Source: DAOUEO01 sp963763495 (GTDB lineage Bacteria; Chloroflexota; Dehalococcoidia; DSTF01; JALHUB01). Taken from it: 64,000 nucleotides of DNA. The stretch is from positions 186,001 to 250,000 of the forward strand of contig CAVXOY010000018.1 of the NCBI GenBank assembly GCA_963763495.1. Direction: 5' to 3'. A model generated the notes under the pieces. That model made no database searches. It had not been told where the DNA came from and saw only the letters and a program-made list of their open reading frames with translations. Position numbers and translations under genes: made by a program. Shown piece by piece: positions 1 to 9,206 of the stretch. Each line of letters opens with the position of its first letter. Position 1 is the first letter of the stretch.

Positions 1-160
1 CGGCCCCCGCCTCTTTGAGCAAGGCCGCGCCGGCGAGCGCCTTCTGAGGGTTGGGCCCACGGGGAGGGTTCACCGTCACCGTCACCACAAAACGGCCGGC
101 AGCCAGCTTATCGCGCAGCAGCGGCTCCTTCGGGGAGTCTGCTGGGAAGGGATTGCTCAT
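1..160 (-). CDS. Methylenetetrahydrofolate reductase-like protein (N-terminal fragment)
   Basis: The gene runs off the left edge, so only about 53 N-terminal residues are visible, starting at ATG 158-160. The fragment contains LRDKLAAGRFVVTVTVNPPR followed by a GPNPQKAL...LLKEAGA stretch. This resembles the start of the MetF-type TIM barrel, alone or as the C-terminal half of homocysteine methyltransferase/MTHFR proteins, where a short 'FVVTVEVnPP' strand precedes the first helix. The family reduces 5,10-methylene-THF to 5-methyl-THF with FAD. The next gene upstream (PspC) lies on the same strand about 110 bp away. The assignment rests on one motif, so it is tentative. Confidence 0.5.
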   Translation of the reverse strand, partial: MSNPFPADSPKEPLLRDKLAAGRFVVTVTVNPPRGPNPQKALAGAALLKEAGA

Positions 161-271
161 CGTCTACGCCTTCGTTCCGGGTTCCGCGACGGTGCCGTCA
201 GGAAGGATGACTATATCAGAATACGGGATGGCAGCAAAGGTAGGCGAATCTCCGGCAGCGAGGCGCTTGTC

Positions 272-739
272 CTAGCGGCGTCGCAGGAGGAGGAGAAGCC
301 CGACGGCAATCACCGTCAGGGCCAGCAGCTTGTCCCAGTGGAGCCACCGCAAGAGATCGAGGTTCCCCAGCAGGAACAGCGTGCCCACAACGACGAGAAT
401 GATCCCCACCAGCGCCGTGCGCTCTACCCGCGACGTGTCCACTTTCTTGGCGCCGCTGAGCGTCGCCTGCACCTCGCCGCCCAGTTCTCGCGCCGACTGC
501 GCTATCTCCTCCACGCTCTTTTGCATCGCCTCCCGGGTTGTCCGGCCCAGGGACTCCTCGTTGGGTATGATCAGCCACAGCACGACGTAGGCGACGGTCC
601 CCAGCAGGAAGGCGGTGGCGATGGTCGCGAGGACGAAGATGACCCGCACAATCGTCGGGTCGATGCCGAAGTACTCCCCGAAGCCGCCGCAGACGCCGGC
701 GATCATCCGCTCGCTGGAACTGCGATACAAGCGCTCCAT
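272..739 (-). CDS. PspC domain membrane protein
   Basis: 155 aa. Residues 1-60 are a classic PspC domain: LYRSSSERMIAGVCGGFGEY, then GIDPTIVRVIFVLAT and a hydrophobic segment ending WLIIPNE. The middle (about 65-105) is polar and helical. The C-terminus has two more hydrophobic stretches (about 108-126 and 135-152) ending LLLLRRR, as in LiaF/DUF5668-type tails. PspC proteins sense or respond to envelope stress at the cytoplasmic membrane. A GAGG ribosome site lies about 10 bases before the ATG, and an extended -10 (TGC-TATAAT) lies just upstream. The gene looks monocistronic. The exact stress role is inferred from the family. Confidence 0.85.
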   Translation of the reverse strand: MERLYRSSSERMIAGVCGGFGEYFGIDPTIVRVIFVLATIATAFLLGTVAYVVLWLIIPNEESLGRTTREAMQKSVEEIAQSARELGGEVQATLSGAKKVDTSRVERTALVGIILVVVGTLFLLGNLDLLRWLHWDKLLALTVIAVGLLLLLRRR

Positions 740-759
740 TTGGTTCTTGCCTCGCCTTT

Positions 760-768
760 ATTATAGCA
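760..768 (-). promoter_or_regulatory. Extended -10 promoter for the PspC gene
   Basis: On the minus strand TGC is followed directly by TATAAT (plus-strand attata at 760-765). No convincing -35 hexamer is present, which is usual for extended -10 promoters. It lies about 20 bases ahead of the PspC start. Confidence 0.4.
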
Positions 769-853
769 GCCGGCTATCGTCTGGACGGGTCGCTGGAGAC
801 CGGCTGTCTCCGAATCCGCGAGACTGTCATGTCAGGCTGCGGTAGGGCAGCGG

Positions 854-1714
854 TCAGAACGGCCGCGGCGTTGACTTGCCCATGAGACGGCGCGCTCCTG
901 CTCGCAGTTTCAGGTAGCCCCGCGTGGCTGGTCCCTGCCGCAAAGAAGTACCTGCCATCGCGCCCCCGTCTATCATGAAGGCCGTGCCGGAGATGAACGA
1001 GGCGTCGTCGCTGGCTAAGAAGGCGACCGACGCGGCTACGTCCTCAGCCGTGGCCATCCGGCCCAGCGGCGCCGACGCTCGCAGTGCTGCCTTGCCGACC
1101 CACCCGCCGACCGCATCCCATAGCGGCTTGAGGAAGGGGGTATCGACCCAGCCGGGGCATATAGCGTTAGCGCGGATGCCGTCGGGGCCGTAAACCTGGG
1201 CCACATGCCTCATCAGCATGATCACCCCCGTCTTCGACACGCTGTATTCGATGCCGGCGGGCATGGGTATGAAGCCGGCCATGCTCGCCGTGGCCAGGAT
1301 GACCCCGCTCTTCTGCTTCCGCATCGGGTGCAGCGCCGCCTTGACGCAAAGGAATACGCCTGTGAGGTTCACGTCCAGCACCCGCCGCCACGACTCCTCC
1401 AGGCATTCGTCGACGGGGCAGAGATCGGGGGTTATGCCGGCGTTGGCCAGCAGGATGTCCAGCCGCCCGAACCTCCGCAGCGTCTCGTCGAAGGCCGCCT
1501 CGACCTGCGCATTCTGGGTCACGTCTGCCACCAAAGAGATCGCCTCTCCGCCGGCCTCCCTGATCTCGTTCGCCACCGCGTCGGCTGCGGTGCTGTTGAC
1601 GTCGACCACAGCGATCTTCGCGCCCTCTGCGGCAAGCCGGCGTGCCGATGCTGCCCCGATGCCTGAGCCGGCGCCCGTGATCAGCGCTATCTGGTTAAGG
1701 AGTCTTTCGCTCAT
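854..1714 (-). CDS. SDR family NAD(P)-dependent oxidoreductase
   Basis: 286 aa, slightly long for the classical short-chain dehydrogenase family (about 250). The Rossmann motif TGAGSGIG lies near residue 14, VADVTQ near 63, LLANAGI near 89, the catalytic YSVSK near 157, and the IRANAICPGWVDTPF segment near 178. The Ser-Tyr-Lys triad is present (Ser in the ATASMAG stretch). The C-terminal part after FMIDGGA is about 30 residues longer than usual and basic (GARRLMGKSTPRPF). The substrate cannot be told from sequence. The gene stands alone between PspC and DoxX genes on the same strand. Confidence 0.9.
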   Translation of the reverse strand: MSERLLNQIALITGAGSGIGAASARRLAAEGAKIAVVDVNSTAADAVANEIREAGGEAISLVADVTQNAQVEAAFDETLRRFGRLDILLANAGITPDLCPVDECLEESWRRVLDVNLTGVFLCVKAALHPMRKQKSGVILATASMAGFIPMPAGIEYSVSKTGVIMLMRHVAQVYGPDGIRANAICPGWVDTPFLKPLWDAVGGWVGKAALRASAPLGRMATAEDVAASVAFLASDDASFISGTAFMIDGGAMAGTSLRQGPATRGYLKLRAGARRLMGKSTPRPF

Positions 1715-1888
1715 CTTCTGCCTCCCAAAGCGGGGTAACGTCCTTCGGACACTGTTGGCCTCCTATTGTACACCGTTGCCGTCAATCAGACAGTCCGGCC
1801 GAACAGGGAATCGCCGCGAGGTGTAAGCTGACAATGCAAGAAACCGGCCTCGTTGGCCGGTTCCTTGCGCCCGATCCTTGCGGAAGGG

Positions 1889-2461
1889 CTATCCAAGGAT
1901 GAAGGTCACCAGTCGGTTCTTCTGTACCCAGGGGTGTCGCTCCACCAGGGCATCCAGCCCCAGAAGACGGCCTGCGCCCAGCACGCCCAGTATCCCGAAC
2001 ACGACGATGTATACCAAGTGCTCATCCATGAACGGGTTGTTCGCCGGTGGGAACTGCGCCAGGTAGAACATCATCATCATCACTGCTCCCCAGAACAGTC
2101 CGCCCCGGGTGAAGATACCAAACGTTATGGTGATCCCAATCAGTATCTGTCCCCATACGACCAGCGGGTTGATCACATCCAAAGCCGCCTGATTCGTCCC
2201 CAAGTCCTGGAACCAGCCGCCCAATGGCCCCTGCGTAGCGTTCGTTAGGAAGCCGGCGGAGCTGAAATCGCCGAACAGCTTGTCGAACCCTGACCATATG
2301 AAGATCCAGCCCATCGTCAAACGTAACAGCAGAGTTACCGGCATCAGCAGAGTCACTGCCAAGTCTTGGGGCAGGGCATCCAACCATGTTCGAGTGAACA
2401 CGGTACTTCTTGCCCAGCCAACCGTCCTTATTCTTTCCACCGGATGCGCAATTGTCGCCAT
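1889..2461 (-). CDS. DoxX-like membrane protein
   Basis: 190 aa with about four membrane segments: LLMPVTLLLRLTMGWIFIWS (about 38-57), a segment at about 97-116 (VVWGQILIGITITFGIF), one at about 120-140 (FWGAVMMMMFYLA), and one at about 150-170 (VYIVVFGILGVLGAGRLLGL). The 'GWIFIWSGFDKLFG' pattern followed by a loop is typical of DoxX/DoxD family quinone-linked membrane proteins. A very strong ribosome site (AGGAGGT) precedes the ATG, and a good sigma70-type promoter lies 65-95 bases upstream. The physiological partner is unknown. Proteins of this family act in thiosulfate oxidation in archaea and in redox homeostasis elsewhere. Confidence 0.75.
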   Translation of the reverse strand: MATIAHPVERIRTVGWARSTVFTRTWLDALPQDLAVTLLMPVTLLLRLTMGWIFIWSGFDKLFGDFSSAGFLTNATQGPLGGWFQDLGTNQAALDVINPLVVWGQILIGITITFGIFTRGGLFWGAVMMMMFYLAQFPPANNPFMDEHLVYIVVFGILGVLGAGRLLGLDALVERHPWVQKNRLVTFILG

Positions 2462-2526
2462 TTTCAGTTACCTCCTAATCCTTGGTTCCCCTTTCAGGGA
2501 CCGGCATGTCAGCTATCTTTAACTCA

Positions 2527-2555
2527 TTTATAGCATGATAAATATGCAAAGTCAA
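2527..2555 (-). promoter_or_regulatory. Promoter for the doxX-like gene
   Basis: Minus strand TTGACT (plus 2550-2555), a 17-base spacer, and TATAAA (plus 2527-2532). The -35 is overlapped by the 8-base palindrome AGTTAACT, a possible regulator site. It faces away from the fumarylacetoacetase-like gene promoter at 2620. Confidence 0.55.
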
Positions 2556-2619
2556 GTTAACTGACTCACACTTCCCGGGGAATTTCTGACTGAGCGAGTG
2601 TCGGCGGAAGAGCCCCTGG

Positions 2620-2649
2620 TTGACATGCGGCATCGACGTGCGGTGTAAT
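2620..2649 (+). promoter_or_regulatory. Promoter for the FAH-family gene
   Basis: TTGACA at 2620-2625, an 18-base spacer, TGTAAT at 2644-2649. The predicted start lies about 50 bases before the ATG at 2709, and a GGAGAAGG ribosome site precedes the ATG. Confidence 0.5.
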
Positions 2650-2708
2650 CGATACTCCGGCAGAGACATCGGTACAGCTCGCACATAGTATGAGGAGAAG
2701 GATTCGAG

Positions 2709-3632
2709 ATGCGCTTGGTTACGTATCGGGAGAATGGTGAGGCCCGCCTGGGTGCGGTGATCGGCGATCAGGTCCTCGACCTGGCGAGAAGGGCGGCGAA
2801 GGTCGGCGTCGACGGGCTGCCCGACGGCCTCGACATGATGACGCTCCTGCGTGAGGGAGCGCCCACCCTCGAAAAGGCAAGGCAGATCGTAGATGCTGTC
2901 GAAAGAAGCCTCGGTATTGGGGGAGGCGAGTGGCTGAGATCGCGGGGAGTCCTGCAGCCGCTGGAATCGCTGGAACTGCTGGCGCCCATTCCCAACCCCT
3001 CAAAGATCATCGCCATCGGCCTGAATTACCGCGACCATGCCCGCGAGCAGGGCACCGCGATACCCGACCGCCCGATCATCTTCGCCAAGTTCCCCACCTC
3101 CGTCATCGGCCCCGGCGACGTCATCACCTGGGACCCCGCTCTTACCGAACGGGTGGACTATGAGGCGGAGCTCGGTTTCGTCATCGGCAAGACGGCCCGC
3201 AACGTCCGCCCTGAGGACGCCTACGACTACATTGCCGGCTACACCTGTGTCAACGACGTCAGCGCCCGCGACCTCCAGTTCGGCGACAAGCAGTGGGTGC
3301 GCGGCAAGAGCCTCGATACCTTCTGCCCCATCGGCCCGGCGCTCGTGACCGTCGACGAAGTGCCCGACCCCCACCAGTTGGCCATCCGCGCTGTCCTCAA
3401 CGGGCAGGTGATGCAGGACTCCAACACCCGCGAGCTTATCTTCGGTGTGCCGGAGTTGCTCTCCTTCATCAGCCGCGCCTTCACCCTCCTGCCGGGGGAT
3501 GTCGTCGCCACCGGTACGCCTCATGGCGTAGGGGTCTTCCGCGACCCGCCGGTCTTCATGAAGGACGGCGACGAGATAGTGATAGAGGTCGAGGGAATCG
3601 GGCGCCTGGAGAATACCTGCCGGACGGTATAG
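2709..3632 (+). CDS. Fumarylacetoacetate hydrolase family protein
   Basis: 307 aa, typical for the FAH/2-hydroxyhepta-2,4-diene-1,7-dioate isomerase fold. A short N-terminal domain (MRLVTYRENGEARLGAVIGD) is followed by the FAH domain from about residue 95. Metal and substrate motifs: GLNYRDHA, a VDYEAELGFVIGK stretch carrying the metal-binding acidic residues, YTCVNDVSARD, KSLDTFCPIGP, and GTPHGVG near the C-terminus. Family members hydrolyse or decarboxylate oxo-acids from aromatic or sugar catabolism. The exact substrate is not predictable here. The stop lies 6 bases from the convergent TauE gene. Confidence 0.9.
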   Translation: MRLVTYRENGEARLGAVIGDQVLDLARRAAKVGVDGLPDGLDMMTLLREGAPTLEKARQIVDAVERSLGIGGGEWLRSRGVLQPLESLELLAPIPNPSKIIAIGLNYRDHAREQGTAIPDRPIIFAKFPTSVIGPGDVITWDPALTERVDYEAELGFVIGKTARNVRPEDAYDYIAGYTCVNDVSARDLQFGDKQWVRGKSLDTFCPIGPALVTVDEVPDPHQLAIRAVLNGQVMQDSNTRELIFGVPELLSFISRAFTLLPGDVVATGTPHGVGVFRDPPVFMKDGDEIVIEVEGIGRLENTCRTV

Positions 3633-3638
3633 GGGACT

Positions 3639-4712
3639 CTAACGCTCGACGATCAGCGACTGCGCCCACGCGGGTATCGGCCGTCCTCGCCGCCGCATCA
3701 CGCCGAGGATCAGCAGCGTAACGATGGCGAGCATGAGCGTGCCCATCCCTCCGAACAGGATCGCCTTGGCCGCTGCGTCCAAGAGGCTGTGCGTCTCTCC
3801 GCTCAGCACGTTCGCCAGCTCGAACGCCGTCCCCAGGGCCGCGAATCCGACTGCCAGCGCCAGCACGAAGCGGACGGCCAGCCCGCTTACGTACGATGTC
3901 GCCAGCGTTCCGATCTGCGTCCCCACGGACGCTCCCAGCATCATGAGAAAGGACGCGAAGATGAGGACGTTGCCGCTCATGGTGTGCCGTACCGTCCCGT
4001 AGCTGGCGGTGAGGACGATCTGCAGCAGGTCCGTCCCCACGGTTATGTGAGAAGGAACGCCGACGAGATAGATGAGGGCCGGTCCCATTATGAAGCCGCC
4101 GCCCACCCCTATGAAGCCTGACAGCACTCCCGCGACAAAGCCGATCAACACCAGCATCCAGAGGGATATCCTTACCCTCGATCGCGGCAGATAGATGACC
4201 GGCCAGATGTTCAGGCGCTGCAGCTTGCGCGCCGCTCCCGACGTTACCATATCCCTGAGCGACGTCCCTTCCTTCGACGGAGCCAGCCCGTCCATGTGCC
4301 GCTTCGCCTGTCGCGTCTCCCACGCCGTGTAGCCGCTGATGAAGGCCATCAGAACGAGCGACGCCCCGAGCACGCTCTCATCGGCGAGCCCCTGGTCCTT
4401 GAGCCAGTTGACCAACCTCACGCCGACCTCCACGCCCCCCAGCGTCCCCAGCGCCATCGTCGCGCCCAGCTTGACGTCGACGTTGCCCATCTGCCGGTGG
4501 CGCATGACCGCTACCACCGAGCTGCCGGCGATGTTCGCCAGCCCCGTCCCCACGGCGACGCTTGCCGGGAACCCCATCACGATGAGCGCCGGCGTGATCA
4601 TGAAGCCGCCGCCCACGCCGATGAAGCCGGCCACCACCCCGACGGCAACGCCGATGAACAGCAGCAGGAATGGGCTGACCTCCAGGCCGGGGACCTCCGA
4701 GAAGCTGATCAC
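3639..4712 (-). CDS. TauE/SafE family sulfite/anion exporter
   Basis: 357 aa polytopic membrane protein with the two-fold repeat of this family. Two copies of a GFIGVGGGF-type motif occur, GFIGVGGGFMITPALIVMGF near residue 30 and GFIGVGGGFIMGPALIYLVG near residue 205, each followed by a VGT motif and further membrane segments. A cytoplasmic linker (about 130-175) separates the halves. The start is GTG (4710-4712), overlapping the stop of the upstream DUF1634 gene as GTGA, so the two are translationally coupled. The family exports sulfite, sulfoacetate or other small anions. The substrate is not set by sequence. Confidence 0.9.
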   Translation of the reverse strand: MISFSEVPGLEVSPFLLLFIGVAVGVVAGFIGVGGGFMITPALIVMGFPASVAVGTGLANIAGSSVVAVMRHRQMGNVDVKLGATMALGTLGGVEVGVRLVNWLKDQGLADESVLGASLVLMAFISGYTAWETRQAKRHMDGLAPSKEGTSLRDMVTSGAARKLQRLNIWPVIYLPRSRVRISLWMLVLIGFVAGVLSGFIGVGGGFIMGPALIYLVGVPSHITVGTDLLQIVLTASYGTVRHTMSGNVLIFASFLMMLGASVGTQIGTLATSYVSGLAVRFVLALAVGFAALGTAFELANVLSGETHSLLDAAAKAILFGGMGTLMLAIVTLLILGVMRRRGRPIPAWAQSLIVER

Positions 4713-5005
4713 GTCTCGTCCACCCCCTCTAGGGGGCGCTCACCATCCCCGAAGTGGTCGATCTCGCCCACGTGGTACCCCATCGCCTCCGTCAGCCGCA
4801 GCATCAGCAGCCCGATAACCGTGCCCGTCGCCAGCATCAGCCCCAGGTTGTAGAGAATGGCGAGGATCTGCTCGCCCTCCTCCTTGTGCTCGAACAGGCG
4901 GGCGTCCTGGCCGCTGGCGTGCATATAGATAGCCAGGCCGATGATCAGCCCGGCGACGACCGCCAGGATCAGCGCCTCGATCGCGGCTCTCCGTCTCCGC
5001 TTCAT
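4709..5005 (-). CDS. DUF1634 small membrane protein
   Basis: 98 aa with two membrane segments: ALILAVVAGLIIGLAIYM (about 11-28) and ILYNLGLMLATGTVIGLLML (about 50-69). A charged loop (HKEEGEQ) separates them and the C-terminus is acidic (DHFGDGERPLEGVDET). DUF1634 proteins are typically encoded next to TauE/SafE transporters, as here, and share a 4-base overlap with it. They are probably accessory subunits, which is inference from context. Confidence 0.75.
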   Translation of the reverse strand: MKRRRRAAIEALILAVVAGLIIGLAIYMHASGQDARLFEHKEEGEQILAILYNLGLMLATGTVIGLLMLRLTEAMGYHVGEIDHFGDGERPLEGVDET

Positions 5006-5048
5006 GGAGCGATCATCTCCTCGTGAATCCGTTGCTGAGAATCAATAG

Positions 5049-5074
5049 GGCGTGTCTACATTGAAACACGCCCC
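5049..5074 (-). terminator. Hairpin after yjbQ
   Basis: A perfect 8-bp stem (GGGCGTGT / ACACGCCC) with a 10-base loop, lying between yjbQ and the DUF1634 gene. On the minus strand it is followed by TATTGATTCT, a poor U-tract, so it may be a weak terminator or a processing site. Confidence 0.45.
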
Positions 5075-5109
5075 GTCGTTGAGTCCAAGATGCGACGGCC
5101 GCTGCCGGC

Positions 5110-5523
5110 TCACTCTCCCAGGACCTTGACCACCACCCGCTTCCGCCGCTGGCCGTCGAACTCGGCGTAGAACACCTGCTCCCACGGCCCCAGGTCGAGC
5201 CTGCCCTGCGTCACCGGCAGCACCACCTGATGGCCCAGCAGCGACCGCTTGAGATGGGCGTCGCCGTTGTCCTCGCCCGTGCGATGGTGGCGGTAGTCGG
5301 GCCGCGCCGGCGCCAGCTCTTCGATCCAGTCCCACATGTCCTGCCAGAGGCCGGGCTCGTTATCGTTCACCCATATCGCCGACGTGATGTGCATCGCGCT
5401 CACCAGGCAGAGCCCCTCCTGCACGCCCGACTCGCGGACGGCGCCCTCCACCTCCTGCGTGATGTTGATCAGGTCGTGCCGCGTCTTAGTGTTGAACCAG
5501 AGGTAGTTGGTGTGCGCCTTCAT
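5110..5523 (-). CDS. YjbQ family protein (UPF0047, secondary thiamine-phosphate synthase type)
   Basis: 137 aa from ATG 5521-5523, chosen because GGAGGA lies 6-10 bases upstream; a longer reading frame has no ribosome site. Conserved features: AMHITSAIWVNDNE (family HxTSA..xNE) near residue 46, and HHRTGEDNGDAHLKRSLLG (family H...G-N-x-D-A-H-x-K-x-x-L-G) near residue 81, then PVTQGRLDLGPWEQVFYAEF. These histidines and acids form the family's metal-like site. Some members complement thiamine phosphate synthase mutants, but the physiological reaction is unsettled. It is followed on the same strand by a hairpin. Confidence 0.85.
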   Translation of the reverse strand: MKAHTNYLWFNTKTRHDLINITQEVEGAVRESGVQEGLCLVSAMHITSAIWVNDNEPGLWQDMWDWIEELAPARPDYRHHRTGEDNGDAHLKRSLLGHQVVLPVTQGRLDLGPWEQVFYAEFDGQRRKRVVVKVLGE

Positions 5524-5562
5524 CTGCCGTCCTCCTGCAGTTGTCCGGCGGCATTCTACCAC

Positions 5563-6029
5563 GTGGCAGAGCCTGGGTCAGCGAGAGGACGCTGATACCA
5601 GTCGTGCCTCCGATCGTACTCGCCCGTGCCGGCTCTGTCTGATGGTGATCAGCTCGGCCGCAATCTGTGAGCCACCAGCATCCCGCTGCCAACGAAGACC
5701 GATTGCGACTGCGATTCAGCGGCCAAGACATCGGCAGGGACAGGCGGCGAAAACGAAAAGCCTCGACGTGACCGCCGAAGATCGACCGCCGCTCCACCCA
5801 GATCGACGAACGCGACACGTGCCGTCGGGCCGTGCGTTTGACGGGTAGCGGTTGCTGGCTCCATGGCCGCCGCGCCCGCCAGATAGGCGAATCGCAAGCA
5901 AGGCAGAACACGCATGACCGACCAGAAGAACGATTGCCCCCAAGTCATCCCGCTTCCGGTTCGAAAAGACACGAGCGAAACGAACAAGACGCGCCAAATA
6001 GGGGCGATGACGGGCTATGAGATTAGCTG
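5563..6029. other. 467-base gap without a confident gene
   Basis: The stretch between yjbQ and the end of proS holds short overlapping reading frames in several phases. One minus-strand frame has a hydrophobic segment (AIVLLVGHACSALLAIRL) and another continues in a shifted phase to about 5649, so a small frameshifted secreted or membrane protein is possible. Codon use and start signals are not convincing, and I see no RNA gene or repeat. Confidence 0.3.
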
Positions 6030-7729
6030 CTAGCTCTGCGCGGCTTCGACAATCGCTGCGACGGCCTCTTCCAGCGCCACCAGCGACGACTCCTTCTCCT
6101 GCCGCCGCTTCAGCTCCACGCTCCCCTTCTCCAAGCGTCCGCGGGCTGACCGTCACCCGCAGCGGCATCCCCAGGAGGTCGGCGTCGTTGAACTTCACCC
6201 CCGGCGACTCCTCGCGGTCGTCGTACAGCGCCGCGACGCCTGCCGCCTGGAGGTCGGCGTACAGCTTCTCCGCCGCCTCTGCCACCTCCGGCCGGTCGGG
6301 GTTGAGCGACAGTAGGTGCACCTGATAGGGCGCGACGCTCGCCGGCCAGATGATCCCCTTCTCGTCGTGGTTCGCCTCGACGACCGTCGCCATAAGCCGC
6401 TCCACGCCGATGCCGTAGGTGCCCATGATGGCGGGCTTCGTCGAGCCGTCCGCCGCCAGGTAGGTCGCGCCCAGCTTCTCCGAGTAGAAGGTGCCCAGCT
6501 TGAAGATGTGCCCCACCTCGATGCCCCGCTTGATCTCCAGCTCGCGTCCGCAGGCCGGGCAGGGCTCGCCGCCGCGGGCGAGGGCGATGTCGGTGACGAC
6601 GTCGGCCTTCCAGTCGCGCTCGTAGTTGACGTTGCGCAGGTGGGCGTCCGCCTTGTTCGCGCCGGCGACCAGGTTCGGCGAGCCGGGAGCGGAGTCGTCC
6701 GCCACCACGTACACGCCCTTGAGGCCGATGGGCGACGCGAATCCCGCCTCCAGCCCGGCCTCCCGCGCCTCGACGGCGTCCATGAGGTGGAGGTCGGTGG
6801 CGCCCAGGGCGTTGCGCAGCTTCGTCTCGTTGACCGCCAGCTCGCCCCGTATGGCGACGAAGACGGCGCGGCCGTCGGCCACGTAGAAGACGGCCTTGAG
6901 CGTCTTCCAGGGCGGGATATCCAGGAAGCGGGCCAGGTCATCGATGGTGGTGATGCCCGGCGTGGACGACCTCCTCGACCGCGAGAAGCGCCTCCGCTTC
7001 GAGGCGGCGCTTCTGGAACTCCGCCTTCTCCGCGTTCGCCGCGTAGCCGCAGCCCGGGCAGATGAGCGCCTCGTCCTCGCCGCTCTCCGTCAGGCACATG
7101 AACTCCTGCGACTCCTTCCCGCCGATGGCGCCCGAATCGGCCTGTATCGTCACCGTCGGGACGCCGCAGCGGTCGAAGATGTTCTTGTAGCACTGCCACA
7201 TCTTCTGGTAGGAGACGTCGAGGCCCTCCCAGTCGGCGTCGAAGCTGTAGAGGTCGTGCATCGCGAACTCGCGCAGACGGACGAGGCCGCCGCGCGGGCG
7301 GGGCTCGTCGCGGAACTTCGTCTGGATCTGATAGGGCATGACGGGGAGGTCGCGGTAGCTCTGGACGGTGGTCTTGTACAGGCCGACGATGATCTCCTCG
7401 TGCGTCGGGCCGAGCACGAGGTCGCGCTGCCGCCGGTCGCGCAGGCCGAACAGGATGTCGCCCATCGCCTCGCGCCGCCCCGACTCCTCCCACAGCTCGG
7501 CCGGGTGCAGCGACGGCATGTGCAGCTCTTGGCCGCCCGCCGCGTCCGACTCCTCGCGGATGATCTGCTCGACCTTCCGCAGCGCCCGCCAGCCGATCGG
7601 CGAGTAGATGTAGACGCCGGCGGCGAGCTGCTGGACGAGGCCTGATTGCAGAAGCAGGCGATGGCTGGGGGTCTCGGCGGTGGCGGGCGCCTGTCGCAGG
7701 GTCTTGCCGAAGAGGCGGGTCATACGCAT
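6030..7729 (-). CDS. proS: Prolyl-tRNA synthetase (two frame breaks)
   Basis: Charges tRNA-Pro. Bacterial-type ProRS with an inserted YbaK-like editing domain. Motif 2 region FRDEPRPRGGLVRLREFAMHD, GPTHEEI, the insertion domain (ITTIDDLARFLDIPPWKTLK...AIRGELAVNETKL), motif 3 GTYGIGVERLMAT, and the anticodon domain DDREESPGVKFNDADLLGMP are all present, but in three phases. One extra base near 6963-6968 and one near 6131-6137 split the frame; removing both gives 565 residues, family-typical, ending VEAAQS at TAG 6030-6032. Both breaks fall inside conserved blocks, which points to sequence error, not decay. It is the last gene of the rpsB-to-proS cluster. Confidence 0.93.
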
Positions 7730-7810
7730 GGGCTTGTCCTCGAAATGGGGTTAGGTTCTGCTAGCGAGGATAGTGCAGCGGGAAACCGTCGGTCAAGCTG
7801 AAGGCGGCGA

Positions 7811-8104
7811 CTACTCTGGTAGGGTCGGGCCTCTGCGCCCGACCCGCCTGACGTACAGTCCAACGAGAGTAAGGGCGAGTCCACCCAGAAGCGCTGCGAG
7901 GATACTGAGAACGAGCGCTGGCACATCTCTCAGCCCCAGCGCCGGCACCAGTACTCCGCCGCCGATCCCGCCTGCCGCCGCCAGTGGCAGCAGCACCAGC
8001 ATGCCCCGTCCCTGACGTCGCGCAGCGATCACCAGCCAGGGGATGACACCCAGGAGGGCCCAGAAGAGGATCAGAATGGAGAGTGCCAGCACGTCGAAGT
8101 TCAT
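7811..8104 (-). CDS. Small hypothetical membrane protein
   Basis: 97 aa with three hydrophobic segments (about 6-26, 36-56 and 63-85): LSILILFWALLGVIPWLVIA, a glycine-rich LVLLPLAAAGGIGGGVLV, and LVLSILAALLGGLALTLVGLYV. Not recognised as a named family. The last ten or so residues (RRVGRRGPTLPE) are encoded by a dispersed palindromic element (7819-7848), so the original stop may have been displaced. It sits between ispG and proS in the same orientation, 27 bases after ispG ends, and is probably co-transcribed. Confidence 0.6.
   Translation of the reverse strand: MNFDVLALSILILFWALLGVIPWLVIAARRQGRGMLVLLPLAAAGGIGGGVLVPALGLRDVPALVLSILAALLGGLALTLVGLYVRRVGRRGPTLPE
7819..7848. repeat. Dispersed GGTAGGGTCGGGC palindrome, copy 1
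   Basis: GGGTCGGGC...GCCCGACCC arms with a short central loop. The same core recurs near 19147 and 60476, with related forms near 60646. This copy overlaps the 3' end of the small membrane protein gene. Confidence 0.65.
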
Positions 8105-8131
8105 TATCTGCTCATCCCTAAGCTGGAACGG

Positions 8132-9206
8132 CTATCCCATCTCGGCGATGACCTTGTCCCCCTCCTCGATGAGGGCGGCGAGGAAGTCCTTCTCGTCGAC
8201 GGTGCGCACCACCTGCCCCTTGCGGAAGATGACGCCCCGCTCCTTGCCGCCGGCTATCCCCACGTCGGCCTGACGCGCCTCGCCGGGGCCGTTCACGACG
8301 CAGCCCATCACCGCCACCGTTATCGGCTTGCCCAGCCGTCTGAAAGTGCTCCTCCACCTTGCTCACCAGCGGTATCAGGTCGATCTCGGTGCGGCCGCAG
8401 GTCGGGCAGGCGATAATCGTCGGCCCCCGCCGCCGCAGGTTCAGCGCGTTTAGGATGTCCCAGCAGACCGCTATCTCTTCCGTCGGGTCCGCCGCCAGCG
8501 ACACCCGGATCGTATCGCCGATCCCCTCCGCCAGCAGTATGCCGATCCCGACTGCGCTCCGCACGGCGCCGCTGCGGGGCGTCCCCGCCTCCGTCACCCC
8601 CAGATGGAAGGGATAGGGCACCTTGGGCGCCAGCAGCCGGTACGCCTCCACCATCGTCGGCACGTCGAACGCCTTGAGCGAGACCTTGATGAGGTCGAAG
8701 CCCATCTCCTCCAGTATGCCGATCTCCCACAGCGCCGCGTCGACCATCCGTTGCGCGGTGGCCGGCGGCGTCTCGCCCTCGTCGAGCGATGGCAGGGGCG
8801 GCAGGCTGCCCGCGTTCACCCCTACCCGGATCGGCGTCTCGCGCTCCTTCGCCTCCCGCACGACTGCCCGTATCTTCTCCGGGTCGCGGATGTTGCCCGG
8901 GTTGAGGCGCAGGCCGTGGATACCGGCGCGCAGGGCCGCCAGCGCCAGGCGGTGGTCGAAGTGGATGTCTGCTACCAGAGGGACGGGGCTGTGGGCGATA
9001 AGTTCCGGCAGGGCGTCGGCGGCCGCCTGGTCGGGCACGGCCACCCGCACGATCTCGCAGCCCAGCTCAGTGAGCGCGTAGACCTGGCGCAGCGTGGCGG
9101 CGACGTCGGCCGTCTTGGTGTTGGTCATCGACTGGACGGCGATAGGCGCGTCGCCGCCCACCGTGACGTTGCCGATGTGTACTGGCTTCGATATCCTGCG
9201 GGCCAT
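8132..9206 (-). CDS. ispG: (E)-4-hydroxy-3-methylbut-2-enyl-diphosphate synthase (one frame break)
   Basis: Penultimate step of the MEP isoprenoid pathway; [4Fe-4S] enzyme converting MEcPP to HMBPP. The N-terminal TIM barrel starts SKPVHIGNVTVGGDAPIAVQ, with RLNPGNI near residue 100 and a GVTEAGT segment. The C-terminal iron-sulfur domain has CPTCGRTEIDL and CVVNGPGEA, giving the three cluster cysteines. One extra base near 8340-8345 separates these last two motifs; removing it gives 357 residues ending VIAEMG. The ATG overlaps the rseP stop (TGATG). It sits between rseP and proS, matching the dxr-rseP-ispG order of many bacteria. Confidence 0.95.
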